From Bacteroidota bacterium (GTDB lineage Bacteria; Bacteroidota; Bacteroidia; Flavobacteriales_D; Crocinitomicaceae), in the NCBI GenBank assembly GCA_016192075.1, contig JACPUU010000012.1, positions 744,001-808,000 of the forward strand: a stretch of 64,000 nt of DNA, read 5' to 3'. Below are positions 7,059 through 15,534 of this stretch, in pieces. The notes below the pieces were generated by a model. It was not told where the DNA came from, did no database searches, and worked only from the letters and a program-made list of their open reading frames with translations. Position 1 is the first letter of the stretch. Each line of letters starts with the position of its first letter. Both the position numbers and the translations under genes were made by a program.

Positions 7059-9875
7059 CTACTTGCTGAGATAGAGATTTCGTTCACTGTAAATTTTCTG
7101 GAAATAACTGTCTCTGAGTGTATCAATAAAACGAATGGCTTCACCGGTAGACTTCATTTCAGGCCCCAGCTCTTTGTTTACATCGGGGAATTTTTCATAC
7201 GAAAACACCGGTACTTTGATAGCATATCCTTTTTTAACCGGCGCAAATTTGAAATCTTTGACCTTTTTTTCACCCAGCATTACTTTGGCGGCATAGTTGA
7301 CATAAGGTTCCTGGTAGGCTTTGGCAATAAACGGCACGGTGCGTGAAGCCCGCGGATTTGCTTCTATCACATATACCTTATCGTCTTTTATGGCAAACTG
7401 TATATTAATCAGACCAACTGTTCTGAGCGCAACAGCAATTTTGTTGGTTATTTCCTCAATCTGGTGCATCACCAGGTCTCCCAGGTTGTAAGGCGGCAAC
7501 ACGGCATACGAGTCGCCGGAATGGATACCCGCCGGCTCAATGTGCTGCATAATACCAATAATGTAAACGTCTTTTCCGTCACAAATGGCATCGGCTTCAG
7601 CCTCAATGGCGCCGGTTAAAAAATGATCCAGCAAAATCTGGTTTTCAGGCATTTCATTGAGAATGTCAACCACATGGTGTTCCAGATCTTCTTTATTGAT
7701 CACAATTTTCATCTTTTGACCACCCAGTACGTATGACGGGCGAACCAGTAACGGAAAGCCCAGATCAGTGGCCAGTTCAAGTGCCTGCTCAGCACTTTCA
7801 ACCACACCAAATTTCGGGTATGGAATTCCCAGTTCTTTCAACAGGTTCGAAAAACGTCCGCGGTCTTCAGCAAGATCCAATGCGTCAAACGATGTTCCTA
7901 AAATTCTGATACCGTAACGATCAAGCTTTTGTGCCAGTTTCAAGGCCGTTTGTCCGCCCAGCTGAACAATGACACCAACCGGTTTTTCATGCTGAATAAT
8001 GTCATAAATATGCTCCCAGAAAACCGGTTCAAAATACAATTTGTCGGCCGTGTCAAAATCAGTTGAAACCGTTTCAGGGTTGCAGTTAATCATAATGGTT
8101 TCATAACCGCATTCTTTGGCTGCAAGCACACCGTGCACGCAGGAATAATCGAATTCAATTCCCTGACCAATGCGGTTTGGACCAGAACCCAATACCACAA
8201 TTTTTTTCTTGGGTGTAACAACTGATTCATTTTCTGCCTCAAAGGTTGAATAATAATAAGGTGTCTGAGCTTCAAATTCGGCTGCACAGGTATCTACCAG
8301 CTTATACACCCGGCGAATTCCCATTTCGGTGCGTTTGTTATAAACCTCTGATTCCAGGCAGCGCAAAAGATGCGCAATCTGACGATCAGCATACCCTTTT
8401 TGTTTGGCCTCAAACATCAGGTCTTTTGGAATATCATCAATGCGGTATTTTTCAATAACACGTTCCAGCTTGATCAGCTCCTCAATCTGGCGCAAAAACC
8501 AGTCGTCAATTTTGGTTTTTTCTTTGATGGTTTTAAACGGAATTCCCAGTTTAATGGCATCGTAAATATGGAACAACCGGTCCCAGCTTGGATTGCCTAA
8601 ACTGTATAATAACTTGTTCTGATCAGTGACTTCTCTTCCATCTGCGCCCAGACCATTTCTTCCAATTTCCAGTGACTGACAGGCTTTTTGCAGGGCCTCC
8701 TGAAAACTGCGGCCAATTCCCATTACTTCACCTACTGATTTCATTTGCAAACCAAGGCGGGTATCAGTGCCCGGGAATTTACCAAAATTCCAGCGCGGTA
8801 TTTTAACAATCACATAATCCAGCGTTGGTTCAAAAAGCGCTGATGTGGTTTTGGTTATTTGATTTTTTAATTCGTCAAGGTTGTATCCGATAGCCAGTTT
8901 GGATGCAATTTTTGCAATGGGGTAACCGGTTGCTTTGGACGCCAGGGCTGATGAGCGGGATACACGCGGGTTAATTTCAATGGCAATGATGTCTTCTTTT
9001 TCATCGGGACTTACAGCAAACTGCACGTTGCAGCCACCTGCGAAATTACCAATGGCACGCATCATTTTAATGGCCATGTCCCGCATTTTCTGAAAAGTGG
9101 TATCAGACAACGTCATGGCCGGCGCAACGGTTATAGAGTCACCGGTATGAATGCCCATTGGGTCAAAATTTTCGATTGAGCAGATAATGACCACATTGTC
9201 GTTGTTATCTCGCAGCAATTCCAGCTCATATTCTTTCCACCCCATCAGGGCTTTGTCAAGCATTACTTCGTGAATGGGAGAAAGATGCAGGCCGCGGTCA
9301 AGTAGTTTGTCAAAATCAGCCTCTTCATAAACAATAGCTGCACCTGAGCCGCCCAAAGTATATGATGGCCGGATGCAAAGCGGATAACCAAAATCCTGGG
9401 CAATGCCTTTCCCTTCCAGAAAAGATTTGGCGGTTGCCTGCGGCGCCATGGGAACACCAATCTCTTCCATCAGTTTGCGGAACGATTCACGGTTCTCTGT
9501 AATTTCAATAGCCGCAATGTCTACGCCAATAATTTTTACACCATATTCTTTCCATATCCCCAGCTCATCACATTTAATGGCCAGGTTGAGTGCTGTTTGT
9601 CCGCCCATGGTGGGTAAAACGGCATCAATTTTATGTTTTTTCAGAATCAGTTCAATAGACTCTACCTCTAGCGGCAGCAGGTATACATTGTGCGCCATCG
9701 TGGGATCTGTCATGATGGTTGCCGGATTGCTGTTGATCAGGGTTACTTCAATCCCTTCTTCACGAAGAGATCTCGCAGCCTGGGACCCCGAATAATCAAA
9801 TTCGCAGGCCTGACCGATAACAATGGGTCCGCTTCCGATAATTAAAACTGATTTTAGGCTGTTGTCTTTTGGCAT
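7059..9875 (-). CDS. carB: Carbamoyl-phosphate synthase large subunit, lacking the allosteric domain
   Basis: CarB makes carbamoyl phosphate from bicarbonate, ATP and the ammonia supplied by CarA, feeding pyrimidine and arginine synthesis. Both synthetase halves are intact. Half one has GSGPIVIGQACEFDYSG (from residue 13), GGQTALNLA, PSYTLGGSGAAIV and EINPRVSRSSALASKATG. Half two has GSGPNRIGQGIEFDYS, GGQTALKLA, PSYVLGGQKMKIV and EANPRASRTVPFIAKA. The protein is 938 residues and stops shortly after MKSTGEAIRFI, which is where the second ATP-grasp unit ends in the roughly 1073-residue E. coli enzyme. The C-terminal MGS-like allosteric domain (UMP and ornithine binding) is absent. From memory, Flavobacteriales CarB proteins are often this short, so this is probably a lineage trait and not a truncation. 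carA is not in the window. Confidence 0.97.
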   Translation of the reverse strand: MPKDNSLKSVLIIGSGPIVIGQACEFDYSGSQAARSLREEGIEVTLINSNPATIMTDPTMAHNVYLLPLEVESIELILKKHKIDAVLPTMGGQTALNLAIKCDELGIWKEYGVKIIGVDIAAIEITENRESFRKLMEEIGVPMAPQATAKSFLEGKGIAQDFGYPLCIRPSYTLGGSGAAIVYEEADFDKLLDRGLHLSPIHEVMLDKALMGWKEYELELLRDNNDNVVIICSIENFDPMGIHTGDSITVAPAMTLSDTTFQKMRDMAIKMMRAIGNFAGGCNVQFAVSPDEKEDIIAIEINPRVSRSSALASKATGYPIAKIASKLAIGYNLDELKNQITKTTSALFEPTLDYVIVKIPRWNFGKFPGTDTRLGLQMKSVGEVMGIGRSFQEALQKACQSLEIGRNGLGADGREVTDQNKLLYSLGNPSWDRLFHIYDAIKLGIPFKTIKEKTKIDDWFLRQIEELIKLERVIEKYRIDDIPKDLMFEAKQKGYADRQIAHLLRCLESEVYNKRTEMGIRRVYKLVDTCAAEFEAQTPYYYSTFEAENESVVTPKKKIVVLGSGPNRIGQGIEFDYSCVHGVLAAKECGYETIMINCNPETVSTDFDTADKLYFEPVFWEHIYDIIQHEKPVGVIVQLGGQTALKLAQKLDRYGIRILGTSFDALDLAEDRGRFSNLLKELGIPYPKFGVVESAEQALELATDLGFPLLVRPSYVLGGQKMKIVINKEDLEHHVVDILNEMPENQILLDHFLTGAIEAEADAICDGKDVYIIGIMQHIEPAGIHSGDSYAVLPPYNLGDLVMHQIEEITNKIAVALRTVGLINIQFAIKDDKVYVIEANPRASRTVPFIAKAYQEPYVNYAAKVMLGEKKVKDFKFAPVKKGYAIKVPVFSYEKFPDVNKELGPEMKSTGEAIRFIDTLRDSYFQKIYSERNLYLSK

Positions 9876-9903
9876 GACGGGGTTGGAATGTGATAAATTG
9901 GCG

Positions 9904-9911
9904 CGAATTTA
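9904..9911 (-). promoter_or_regulatory. Putative -7 element for carB
   Basis: The minus strand reads TAAATTCG, one mismatch from TAnnTTTG, and would place a transcription start about 20 bases before the carB ATG. A TTG lies farther upstream at a longer spacing than usual. Confidence 0.35.
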
Positions 9912-10057
9912 GGGAGAATTATCCGCTGGCTAATTAACAAAAGGTAAATGTTATTCACAGGATATATTTGCCAGAACGTATTATCGCATTATCACTATGG
10001 GCACAGGACATCTGATCAATCAGAAAAAATGACGTTGTGTTATGAAAATAAGTGAGC

Positions 10058-10879
10058 TTAATTTCTTCGGCGCGATCTGACGGGGAAACCATATTCAAGG
10101 CTTAGCCCCAGGTAGTTTATACCCTGTGAAAGTGTTCCCTGACTGAGATAACCAAGGTTTGTAAACGAGTACCACCCATGAAGGCGCTGCTTTGGCGACA
10201 AATTCAAAACTGCGTTTAGTTGTAAATAACGTTGATCAGAGAGTTTAAAGCGGATACCGGATTCAGCTTTAAGCCCAATGTTGATTTCATTGTTTGTTGT
10301 ATCCCTGATTGTTGTACTAAACAAATTAACCAGGTTTGTATTATTTGAATCAATATAAATTCCGGTTCCAAGATTGATATCTGCCTGATCGTAGTAAAAC
10401 CAGTACAATTTACAACCCAGGGAAAAATAAATCTCTGTTTTAGGCTTTAAAGGAATATAACCATTCACTGCCGGAGCCACAGAGAAATAAAGATTCGGAA
10501 TGATATACTCACGGTTGTGTTGGTCAAACACAAGCTTTTCAGGGTTGTTTTTCTGAAAAACGCTGGAGTCAGGAGCAGCAAAATTATACCCAATACTTAT
10601 TGGTATAATTCCTACCGAAAGATCAACGCTCCATCCTAAAAATTTACCAGGTTTGTTTCTGTAGCCTAAATTAATTTCAGCTGTTGGAAGTCTTTTTGAA
10701 AAAGCATGTGAAACGCCTTCGTTTGAAAGATGCAACTTATTATAACTGATAAAACTTAAACCTGAATAAAAATAATTTGCACAGGCAGTATCTTTTGAAA
10801 TCAGCGAATCGGTTTTAAAAGCAAAACCAACCCGCGGTAATGTCAGAAAAAATAAACCTGCGCAAATTACTCTTATCAT
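10058..10879 (-). CDS. Hypothetical outer-membrane beta-barrel-like protein
   Basis: I do not recognise a family for this 273-residue protein. It starts with a signal peptide (residues 1 to about 20, ending VGFA). The rest alternates hydrophobic and polar residues in strands rich in Tyr, Leu and Gly (WSVDLSVGIIPISIGYNF, YLQLNAVLNLSP, YLGLSLEYGF), the look of a small outer-membrane barrel. It starts 15 bp after the lipoprotein gene upstream on the same strand, so the pair probably forms an operon. A barrel location is inferred from composition only. Confidence 0.6.
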   Translation of the reverse strand: MIRVICAGLFFLTLPRVGFAFKTDSLISKDTACANYFYSGLSFISYNKLHLSNEGVSHAFSKRLPTAEINLGYRNKPGKFLGWSVDLSVGIIPISIGYNFAAPDSSVFQKNNPEKLVFDQHNREYIIPNLYFSVAPAVNGYIPLKPKTEIYFSLGCKLYWFYYDQADINLGTGIYIDSNNTNLVNLFSTTIRDTTNNEINIGLKAESGIRFKLSDQRYLQLNAVLNLSPKQRLHGWYSFTNLGYLSQGTLSQGINYLGLSLEYGFPVRSRRRN

Positions 10880-10894
10880 ATAATGACAAATATA

Positions 10895-11977
10895 CTACCA
10901 GTTCAGTATACTTGTGTATGTAATTGCCGGTGAATGATAGCCGTAGTGGTATCCTTTTACCCAGCCAGTTTTGGTTTTTGTCTCAACAAAAACCTTATGT
11001 GACCATTCTTTTACATTGTCATGATCACTGTAAACTCCTCCCGGCGTATTAAACTCAAGTTGTGTATCGCAATCAGCAGTTTTATTCCCTTGTGGATCAT
11101 AAACAACTCCTGAAATATGCCCGTAAGCTCTTGAAAGCGTATATGTTCTGATTTTGTCCCAGCCACTGTTTTTCTTTTTGTAATTGGTAGTATTTGCTAA
11201 CACATAACGATTCCAAGGCCAGGTTTGATGTGATATCTGCGCTTTGATACGGCGGGTCAGTGATGAGTTATATGCATCATATGAGTCAAACTGCATAGAA
11301 TTGCAACCGGCAACACGATCATTATTCAGCTCACCCTCAATAAGTACATTTTGCATTGTCAGTGCTTCATTCAAATCGCGTCTTAACAATTCTAACTTTA
11401 GAATGTCCCCATCTAAAATAATCACATATCCTCCGTTAAAAAAACGATAATACTGGTTCGCAATTTTCATTTCACAGAATGTGTTCAGAATAGTTCTAAT
11501 TGGTTTTTCAATTACAAAATGATTATCCGGATCATCTTCTGAATTCAAGACTTCATTATTTTCCAACCAAGCTGTTTCCAAAGTCTGAATCGAAGAACGC
11601 AAGGAACTGAACCCCAATGTACTTTCAAATGTTTCGTAAGGCAGATATTCCCTGAATCCAACTGTATTCTCTAATTCGGTCAGCTGTTCTCCGGTTAAAC
11701 CTATGTTTGCTGTTAGGAAATCTTCCTGATGCGATAAATATTGAGACTCCAGAGCTTCCAATGTAATCCTGACGCTTTCCATATCTTCAAAGGAAAGAAT
11801 TCCATTTTCGAGTCTGATGGACGCATATGGTACATCCAGAGAACTGGTCTTGAATTGATTGTTGACCTCAGCAGTTTGTCCCTTTTCTGTTGTTGACTGA
11901 AGTGTGGTATCTTTTTCACAAGAGCATACCAATAAGCCTATTAAAGCTATGCTAAAAATTATTTTTTTCATACTCAT
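10895..11977 (-). CDS. Hypothetical lipoprotein
   Basis: The 360-residue protein begins with a lipoprotein signal (KKIIFSIALIGLLVCSC) with the lipobox Cys at about residue 20, followed by EKDTTLQ. The middle is helical and acidic. The C-terminal third is Tyr-, Trp- and His-rich (SHQTWPWNRYVLAN, KGYHYGYHSPAITY). I recognise no named domain. ATGs at 11977 and 11971 are both possible starts. It lies just upstream of a barrel-like protein gene in the same operon, so the two may work together in the outer membrane. Confidence 0.6.
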   Translation of the reverse strand: MSMKKIIFSIALIGLLVCSCEKDTTLQSTTEKGQTAEVNNQFKTSSLDVPYASIRLENGILSFEDMESVRITLEALESQYLSHQEDFLTANIGLTGEQLTELENTVGFREYLPYETFESTLGFSSLRSSIQTLETAWLENNEVLNSEDDPDNHFVIEKPIRTILNTFCEMKIANQYYRFFNGGYVIILDGDILKLELLRRDLNEALTMQNVLIEGELNNDRVAGCNSMQFDSYDAYNSSLTRRIKAQISHQTWPWNRYVLANTTNYKKKNSGWDKIRTYTLSRAYGHISGVVYDPQGNKTADCDTQLEFNTPGGVYSDHDNVKEWSHKVFVETKTKTGWVKGYHYGYHSPAITYTSILNW

Positions 11978-12261
11978 TATTAAGTAAATTTCAATCCTAC
12001 TCTTTCGATTTTCAGATACTCGGCGACATGAGTTATTTCAATTCGGATTCGCTTCCACATATTCCGAATGGGAAGGCTTGTTGACCTTTTTCATAAGTTT
12101 GGGTACACAAGAGTATTGAAATTTATATCGAAAAAAAACGGTATAAAGTCGTAATTTCATTATTTCCTGGTACGTCTAAGTACCTATCTCCGGAATCCAG
12201 GACCCTATCCGGTGATTTAAGTTACACCTTATGAGACTTACTTAAATCTCAAAGTCTATTG
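11978..12261. other. Intergenic region between divergent genes
   Basis: This gap separates the minus-strand lipoprotein gene (starts 11977) from the plus-strand phosphoribosyltransferase gene. I see no ORF, tRNA or strong hairpin. The only recognisable element is the promoter at its right end (12262-12269). Confidence 0.5.
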
Positions 12262-12269
12262 TATCTTTG
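12262..12269 (+). promoter_or_regulatory. Promoter -7 element for the PyrR-like gene
   Basis: TATCTTTG is an exact match to TAnnTTTG. It places the transcription start near 12276 and the ATG at 12291. The element overlaps a possible upstream TTG start at 12267, which argues that the TTG is not used. Confidence 0.65.
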
Positions 12270-12290
12270 AACCGAAAATCATGCGACCTG

Positions 12291-12791
12291 ATGAAAACCA
12301 AATCCATTGTTCTTGACCGCCGGCAAATTGAACAAAAAACCGAACGTATTGCCTTTGAAATAATTGAAAACACCTTTGAAACTCCCGTCATTTATGTAGG
12401 CGGAATTTCAGGTAATGGTTTTTTGTTTGCCGAACGCCTGGTAAAACAGCTTGCCAAAATTACAAAGCAGGAGGTGCGTTTGTTTGAAATTACGGTTAAT
12501 AAAGACGCACCGGCCAAGAGTTCGGTTTCGTTGTCAATTGAAGCAAAAGAACTGAATGGTGCAACCGTTATTCTGGTAGACGATGTGATCAATTCAGGCC
12601 GCACACTGATTTATGCCGTTGGCAAATTAATGGATCACGAGGTGCATGTTTTAAAGGTTGCCACGCTGGTAAACCGCACCCACCGGCGTTATCCGGTTCA
12701 TGCTGATTTTGTGGGACTTAATATTGCAACTACCCTGAAAGACAATATTATGGTATCACTTGGCACCGAAGAAATGGCTTATCTCGAGTAA
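12291..12791 (+). CDS. pyrR: PyrR-like phosphoribosyltransferase
   Basis: The type-I phosphoribosyltransferase fold is clear. The PRPP-binding loop reads ATVILVDDVINSGRTL (about residues 94-109), and further on LVNRTHRRYPVHADFVG matches the conserved segment of PyrR proteins. PyrR members bind UMP and PRPP; some regulate pyr genes by mRNA binding and most have uracil phosphoribosyltransferase activity. The start at 12291 fits the promoter at 12262-12269. Its stop is 4 bp before the next gene, so the two are cotranscribed. No pyr gene with a visible attenuator lies nearby, so a catalytic or salvage role is as likely as regulation. The family call is firm; the symbol is a best guess. Confidence 0.8.
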   Translation: MKTKSIVLDRRQIEQKTERIAFEIIENTFETPVIYVGGISGNGFLFAERLVKQLAKITKQEVRLFEITVNKDAPAKSSVSLSIEAKELNGATVILVDDVINSGRTLIYAVGKLMDHEVHVLKVATLVNRTHRRYPVHADFVGLNIATTLKDNIMVSLGTEEMAYLE

Positions 12792-12795
12792 TCGT

Positions 12796-13224
12796 ATGAT
12801 GAAACAACAATGGACCGGGACATACTCCTATGAAGCAACCGGTATCGAAGAAATTACTGAAACTGCAGTGCCTTTTGAATTACACCTGGAGGTGGATGAT
12901 GAGGGAGGTATAACCGGTTATCTGGTTGACAGCATTTATTTTGGGCTCACAGAAGCAGAGGTTCCGGTGCGTGGTTTCAGAGAAGACGACTTTTTGAGCC
13001 TGGTTGCCCACTATCCTTTTAAAATGTACAAAAATCCAAACGGTATGTTTGTGCTTGATAAAGAAGCCATTGACCACGAGGTGCCTTTTTATGGCGAAAT
13101 CAGTGAAGACAAAATGGAAATGACAGGCACCTGCGAGGAAACAGAAAACACCTTTTCGGCCGGCGGTTATGTGAGTGATAAGCTGAAAGTTGGCTTTTTC
13201 AGACTCCGGTTGGCTAATTCCTGA
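12796..13224 (+). CDS. Hypothetical protein cotranscribed with the PyrR-like gene
   Basis: This protein of about 142 residues starts at ATG 12796 (or 12799), right after the preceding stop. A longer reading would overlap the phosphoribosyltransferase and is unlikely. It is acidic and beta-rich, without a signal peptide or membrane segment: WTGTYSYEATG near the start, then short strands such as FELHLEVDDEGGITGYL and KMEMTGTCEETENTFSAGGY. The pattern suggests a lipocalin-like or META-like small beta barrel in the cytoplasm, but I assign no family. Spacing shows it shares its promoter with the PyrR-like gene. Confidence 0.6.
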   Translation: MMKQQWTGTYSYEATGIEEITETAVPFELHLEVDDEGGITGYLVDSIYFGLTEAEVPVRGFREDDFLSLVAHYPFKMYKNPNGMFVLDKEAIDHEVPFYGEISEDKMEMTGTCEETENTFSAGGYVSDKLKVGFFRLRLANS

Positions 13225-13366
13225 AACACCCTGGCTATAAAGGCGAGCAGTAAATTGGGCCCCCTCCAAATTTCCATTTATCTAACTAAATTCTTTGAAA
13301 TTGTAATTTCTTTCACACTAATTCAGGATTATTACTACATTGGGGTAGATCAAAATAATCACCGCG

Positions 13367-13960
13367 ATGGAGTTGAAAATTACCTACGTTGAAGGACAGA
13401 ACCAGTTGAATGAAGAAGAATTGAATGGTCTCAAACTTACTGAGCTCACAACGTATGCTGAAATCTGCACCGCAGAGGAAAGAGGCATTGCCAAAACCAC
13501 CGCCTGGGTAGAAAAAAACTATTTCAAAGCTGAGAAAATTTTTACCGAAGCTTTTCTGAAAGAAATTCATAAACGAATGCTCAGTGAGGTTTGGCTTTGG
13601 GCTGGTAAGTTCAGGCTGCATAACAAAAACCTGGGGGTTGACAAAATCAAAATCTCGTCTGAATTAAAACAGCTGATGAGCAATACGCGTTTCTGGATTG
13701 AAGATGAGAGCTATACAATGGATGAAATTGCACTGCGTTTTGCGCATCGCCTGATGCAGATACAACCGTTCCCTGACGGCAATGCCCGTCATGCCAAAAT
13801 TATGGCCAATGTCATATTGGAACATCTTTTAAACAGTGAAATTTTTACCTGGGGAGAATCTATTACCAACCCTGAAAAGAACCGCGAGGCCTTTTTAGAC
13901 GCACTGCGCAAAGCGGATAAGGGTAAGATGGATGATCTTTTGAAGTTTGCGCGGTCCTGA
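13367..13960 (+). CDS. Fic-fold protein, mobile mystery protein B-like, with altered active-site motif
   Basis: The 197-residue protein fits the mobile mystery protein B branch of the Fic/DOC superfamily: IHKRMLSEVWLWAGKFR, then the Fic core near residues 127-144 and a C-terminal helix bundle. Active Fic proteins transfer AMP or another nucleotide to targets using the motif HPFx(D/N)GNGRxxR. Here the motif reads IQPFPDGNARHAK: Gln133 replaces the catalytic His, Ala140 replaces the second Gly, and the last Arg is Lys. The codons are CAA and GCC, so two separate changes are needed. Catalysis is probably lost. The usual HTH partner (mobile mystery protein A) is absent upstream, where only about 140 non-coding bases lie. 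A repeat element begins right after the stop. Confidence 0.8.
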   Translation: MELKITYVEGQNQLNEEELNGLKLTELTTYAEICTAEERGIAKTTAWVEKNYFKAEKIFTEAFLKEIHKRMLSEVWLWAGKFRLHNKNLGVDKIKISSELKQLMSNTRFWIEDESYTMDEIALRFAHRLMQIQPFPDGNARHAKIMANVILEHLLNSEIFTWGESITNPEKNREAFLDALRKADKGKMDDLLKFARS

Positions 13961-14134
13961 CCTTCTCCCCTTGAGGGGAGACCGAGAGGTCTTGCGCCGC
14001 TGAAGCTTTGCGAAGGCGAGGGTGACAGTACGAGTCAAAAACTATGTCACTCCATTCAAATTTGGGGGCGGTCACCCTCTTCGCTTTCGCATAGCTTCAG
14101 CGTAGCAAAGCCTTAATCCTCCCTCAAGGGAGGA
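13961..14134. repeat. Solo inverted-repeat element with palindromic ends (no gene)
   Basis: The left end holds the palindrome CTCCCCTTGAGGGGAG (13965-13980) and the right end CCTCCCTCAAGGGAGG (14118-14133). Inside these, the left arm runs to GAGGGTGAC (about 14025) and the right arm starts at GTCACCCTC (about 14070). The arms are imperfect inverted copies sharing GCTGAAGCT, TGCGAA and AGGGTGAC. About 45 unrelated bases separate them. The same arms flank a DUF559 gene at 49842-50228, so this looks like a gene-less derivative of that element. Confidence 0.7.
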
Positions 14135-14137
14135 AAC

Positions 14138-14172
14138 AAAAAAAAAAGCCCGACTTGCGTCAGGCTTTTTAA
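14138..14172 (-). terminator. Rho-independent terminator of rpsF-rpsR-rplI
   Basis: The stem GCCCGAC/GTCAGGC (one G-U pair, loop TTGC) is followed on the minus strand by a long U tract, 22 bases after the rplI stop. A shorter T run on the other side may also stop plus-strand transcripts. Confidence 0.8.
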
Positions 14173-14193
14173 TAGGATTCAAAACCTTAATTC

Positions 14194-14640
14194 TTAGTCA
14201 GCAACAACTTCGAATTTGAAATTTTGTTTTACGTCTTTGTGAAGAATTGCAATGGCTTCGAAAGTACCCAAATCTCTGATAGGCTCGTTAACGATTTTCA
14301 GTGATTTACGTTCAATTTCAACACCTGCAGCTTTCAAAGCATCTGACAACTGAACGGTTGTAACCGATCCGAAAATTTTTCCATTTTCACCTGCTTTAGC
14401 AGCAACTTTCAATGAAAGACCTTCAAGTTTAGTGGCAATTGCCTGAGCTTCTTCTTTAATTTTTGCGTCTTTGTGTGAACGCTGTTTCATCATTTCAGCG
14501 TGCGCTTTTTTTGCAGATTCTGTAGCCAGTTCTGCATATCCCTGAGGAATAAGGAAATTTCTTCCATACCCCGGTCTTACTGTCACAACTTCATCTTTGA
14601 AGCCGAGTTTATCTACGTTTTTCTTTAAAATCAATTCCAT
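14194..14640 (-). CDS. rplI: 50S ribosomal protein L9
   Basis: bL9 binds 23S rRNA at the base of the L1 stalk. The 148-residue protein has the standard N-terminal domain with LGFKDEVVTVRPGYGRNFL and IPQGYAELAT, the long connecting helix (about residues 42-75, rich in Lys and Ala), and the C-terminal domain with GKIFGSVTTVQLSDAL. It is the last gene of the rpsF-rpsR-rplI operon and is followed by a terminator. Confidence 0.97.
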   Translation of the reverse strand: MELILKKNVDKLGFKDEVVTVRPGYGRNFLIPQGYAELATESAKKAHAEMMKQRSHKDAKIKEEAQAIATKLEGLSLKVAAKAGENGKIFGSVTTVQLSDALKAAGVEIERKSLKIVNEPIRDLGTFEAIAILHKDVKQNFKFEVVAD

Positions 14641-14678
14641 GTCCGTGAATGTTTTTGTTCAACAATAATTCCCTTTGA

Positions 14679-14942
14679 CTATTTCATCAAGTCAGCTACA
14701 TACGGCAGAATGGCAATGTGTCTTGCACGTTTTACTGCGGTATTTACACGTTTCTGATATTTAGCCGATGTTCCGGTAATGCGGCGTGGAAGAATTTTTC
14801 CTTGCTCGTTGATGAACTTCAATAAAAAATCAGGGTTTTTATAGTCTACATATTTAATACCACTCTTTTTAAAACGGCAGTATTTTTCTTTTTTAACTTC
14901 GATGTTGATCGGGGTCAAATATCTGATATCTGATTGTTCCAT
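14679..14942 (-). CDS. rpsR: 30S ribosomal protein S18
   Basis: bS18 pairs with S6 on the small-subunit platform. The 87-residue sequence carries the family core: [19 protein letters not shown], then [17 protein letters not shown] and ending AIKRARH-type residues followed by [11 protein letters not shown]. Only one Cys remains near the N-terminus, so no zinc site is implied. It lies between rpsF and rplI with 33- and 38-bp gaps. Confidence 0.97.
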   Translation of the reverse strand: MEQSDIRYLTPINIEVKKEKYCRFKKSGIKYVDYKNPDFLLKFINEQGKILPRRITGTSAKYQKRVNTAVKRARHIAILPYVADLMK

Positions 14943-14975
14943 GTCTTTCTAAATGTTTAGATTAATAATTGGGTA

Positions 14976-15311
14976 CTAAGCAGTTGCTTTCGCTTTTCTG
15001 GTTTTCTCTGCAAAAGCCACATGATCCTTCTCCATTTTAACGGTGAGGAAACGGATGATGCGCTCATCACGTTTATACTCAGTCTCCAGTTTTGCAACCA
15101 AAGTACCGTCGTTTTCGAATTCAACCAGGTTGTAAAAACCAGTTGATTTCTTTTGGATCTGGTAAGCCAGCTTTTTCAGGCCCCAAAATTCGTGATGAGT
15201 TATTTTACCACCATTCTTAGTAATAAAATCCTCAAACACTTTTACTGCTTCCTTTGCCTGCTCTTCAGACAAAACGGGAGTTAAAATGAAAACAGTTTCG
15301 TATCTATTCAT
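14976..15311 (-). CDS. rpsF: 30S ribosomal protein S6
   Basis: bS6 is the first gene of the operon. The 111-residue protein begins NRYETVFILTPVLSEEQ, followed by the conserved WGLKKLAYQIQKKSTGFYNL and KRDERIIRFLTVKMEKDH. An unusually good promoter lies 27 bases upstream (15338-15345). The operon lacks the ssb or priB gene found between rpsF and rpsR in other phyla, which is usual for Bacteroidota. Confidence 0.97.
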   Translation of the reverse strand: MNRYETVFILTPVLSEEQAKEAVKVFEDFITKNGGKITHHEFWGLKKLAYQIQKKSTGFYNLVEFENDGTLVAKLETEYKRDERIIRFLTVKMEKDHVAFAEKTRKAKATA

Positions 15312-15337
15312 TGTGTTAAGAATTATAAATTAGGGCG

Positions 15338-15345
15338 CAAAGATA
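15338..15345 (-). promoter_or_regulatory. Promoter of the rpsF operon
   Basis: On the minus strand TATCTTTG matches TAnnTTTG exactly, and a TTG -33 element lies 19 bases upstream, within the usual 17-23 range. This is the best complete Bacteroidota-type promoter in the window. Confidence 0.75.
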
Positions 15346-15534
15346 GCCAGATAAATTGAATCTGCAAGGAATGGGAGGGAATTTTCATTGGTTTCCGCTT
15401 CAAGGGCTTTAAGAGAATAATGAATAACGATTAACGAATAACGATTTAAGAAGTTAAACTATTGAAAAACAAACGATTAAATACTAAATTTCATCATTTG
15501 CTAATCATTATTCAGTGTTCACTATTTATTCCGA

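Noticed and set aside
9403-9795. 130-codon plus-strand ORF inside carB
   Set aside because: It is antisense to a conserved carB region; Ser/Ile-rich translation typical of shadow frames.
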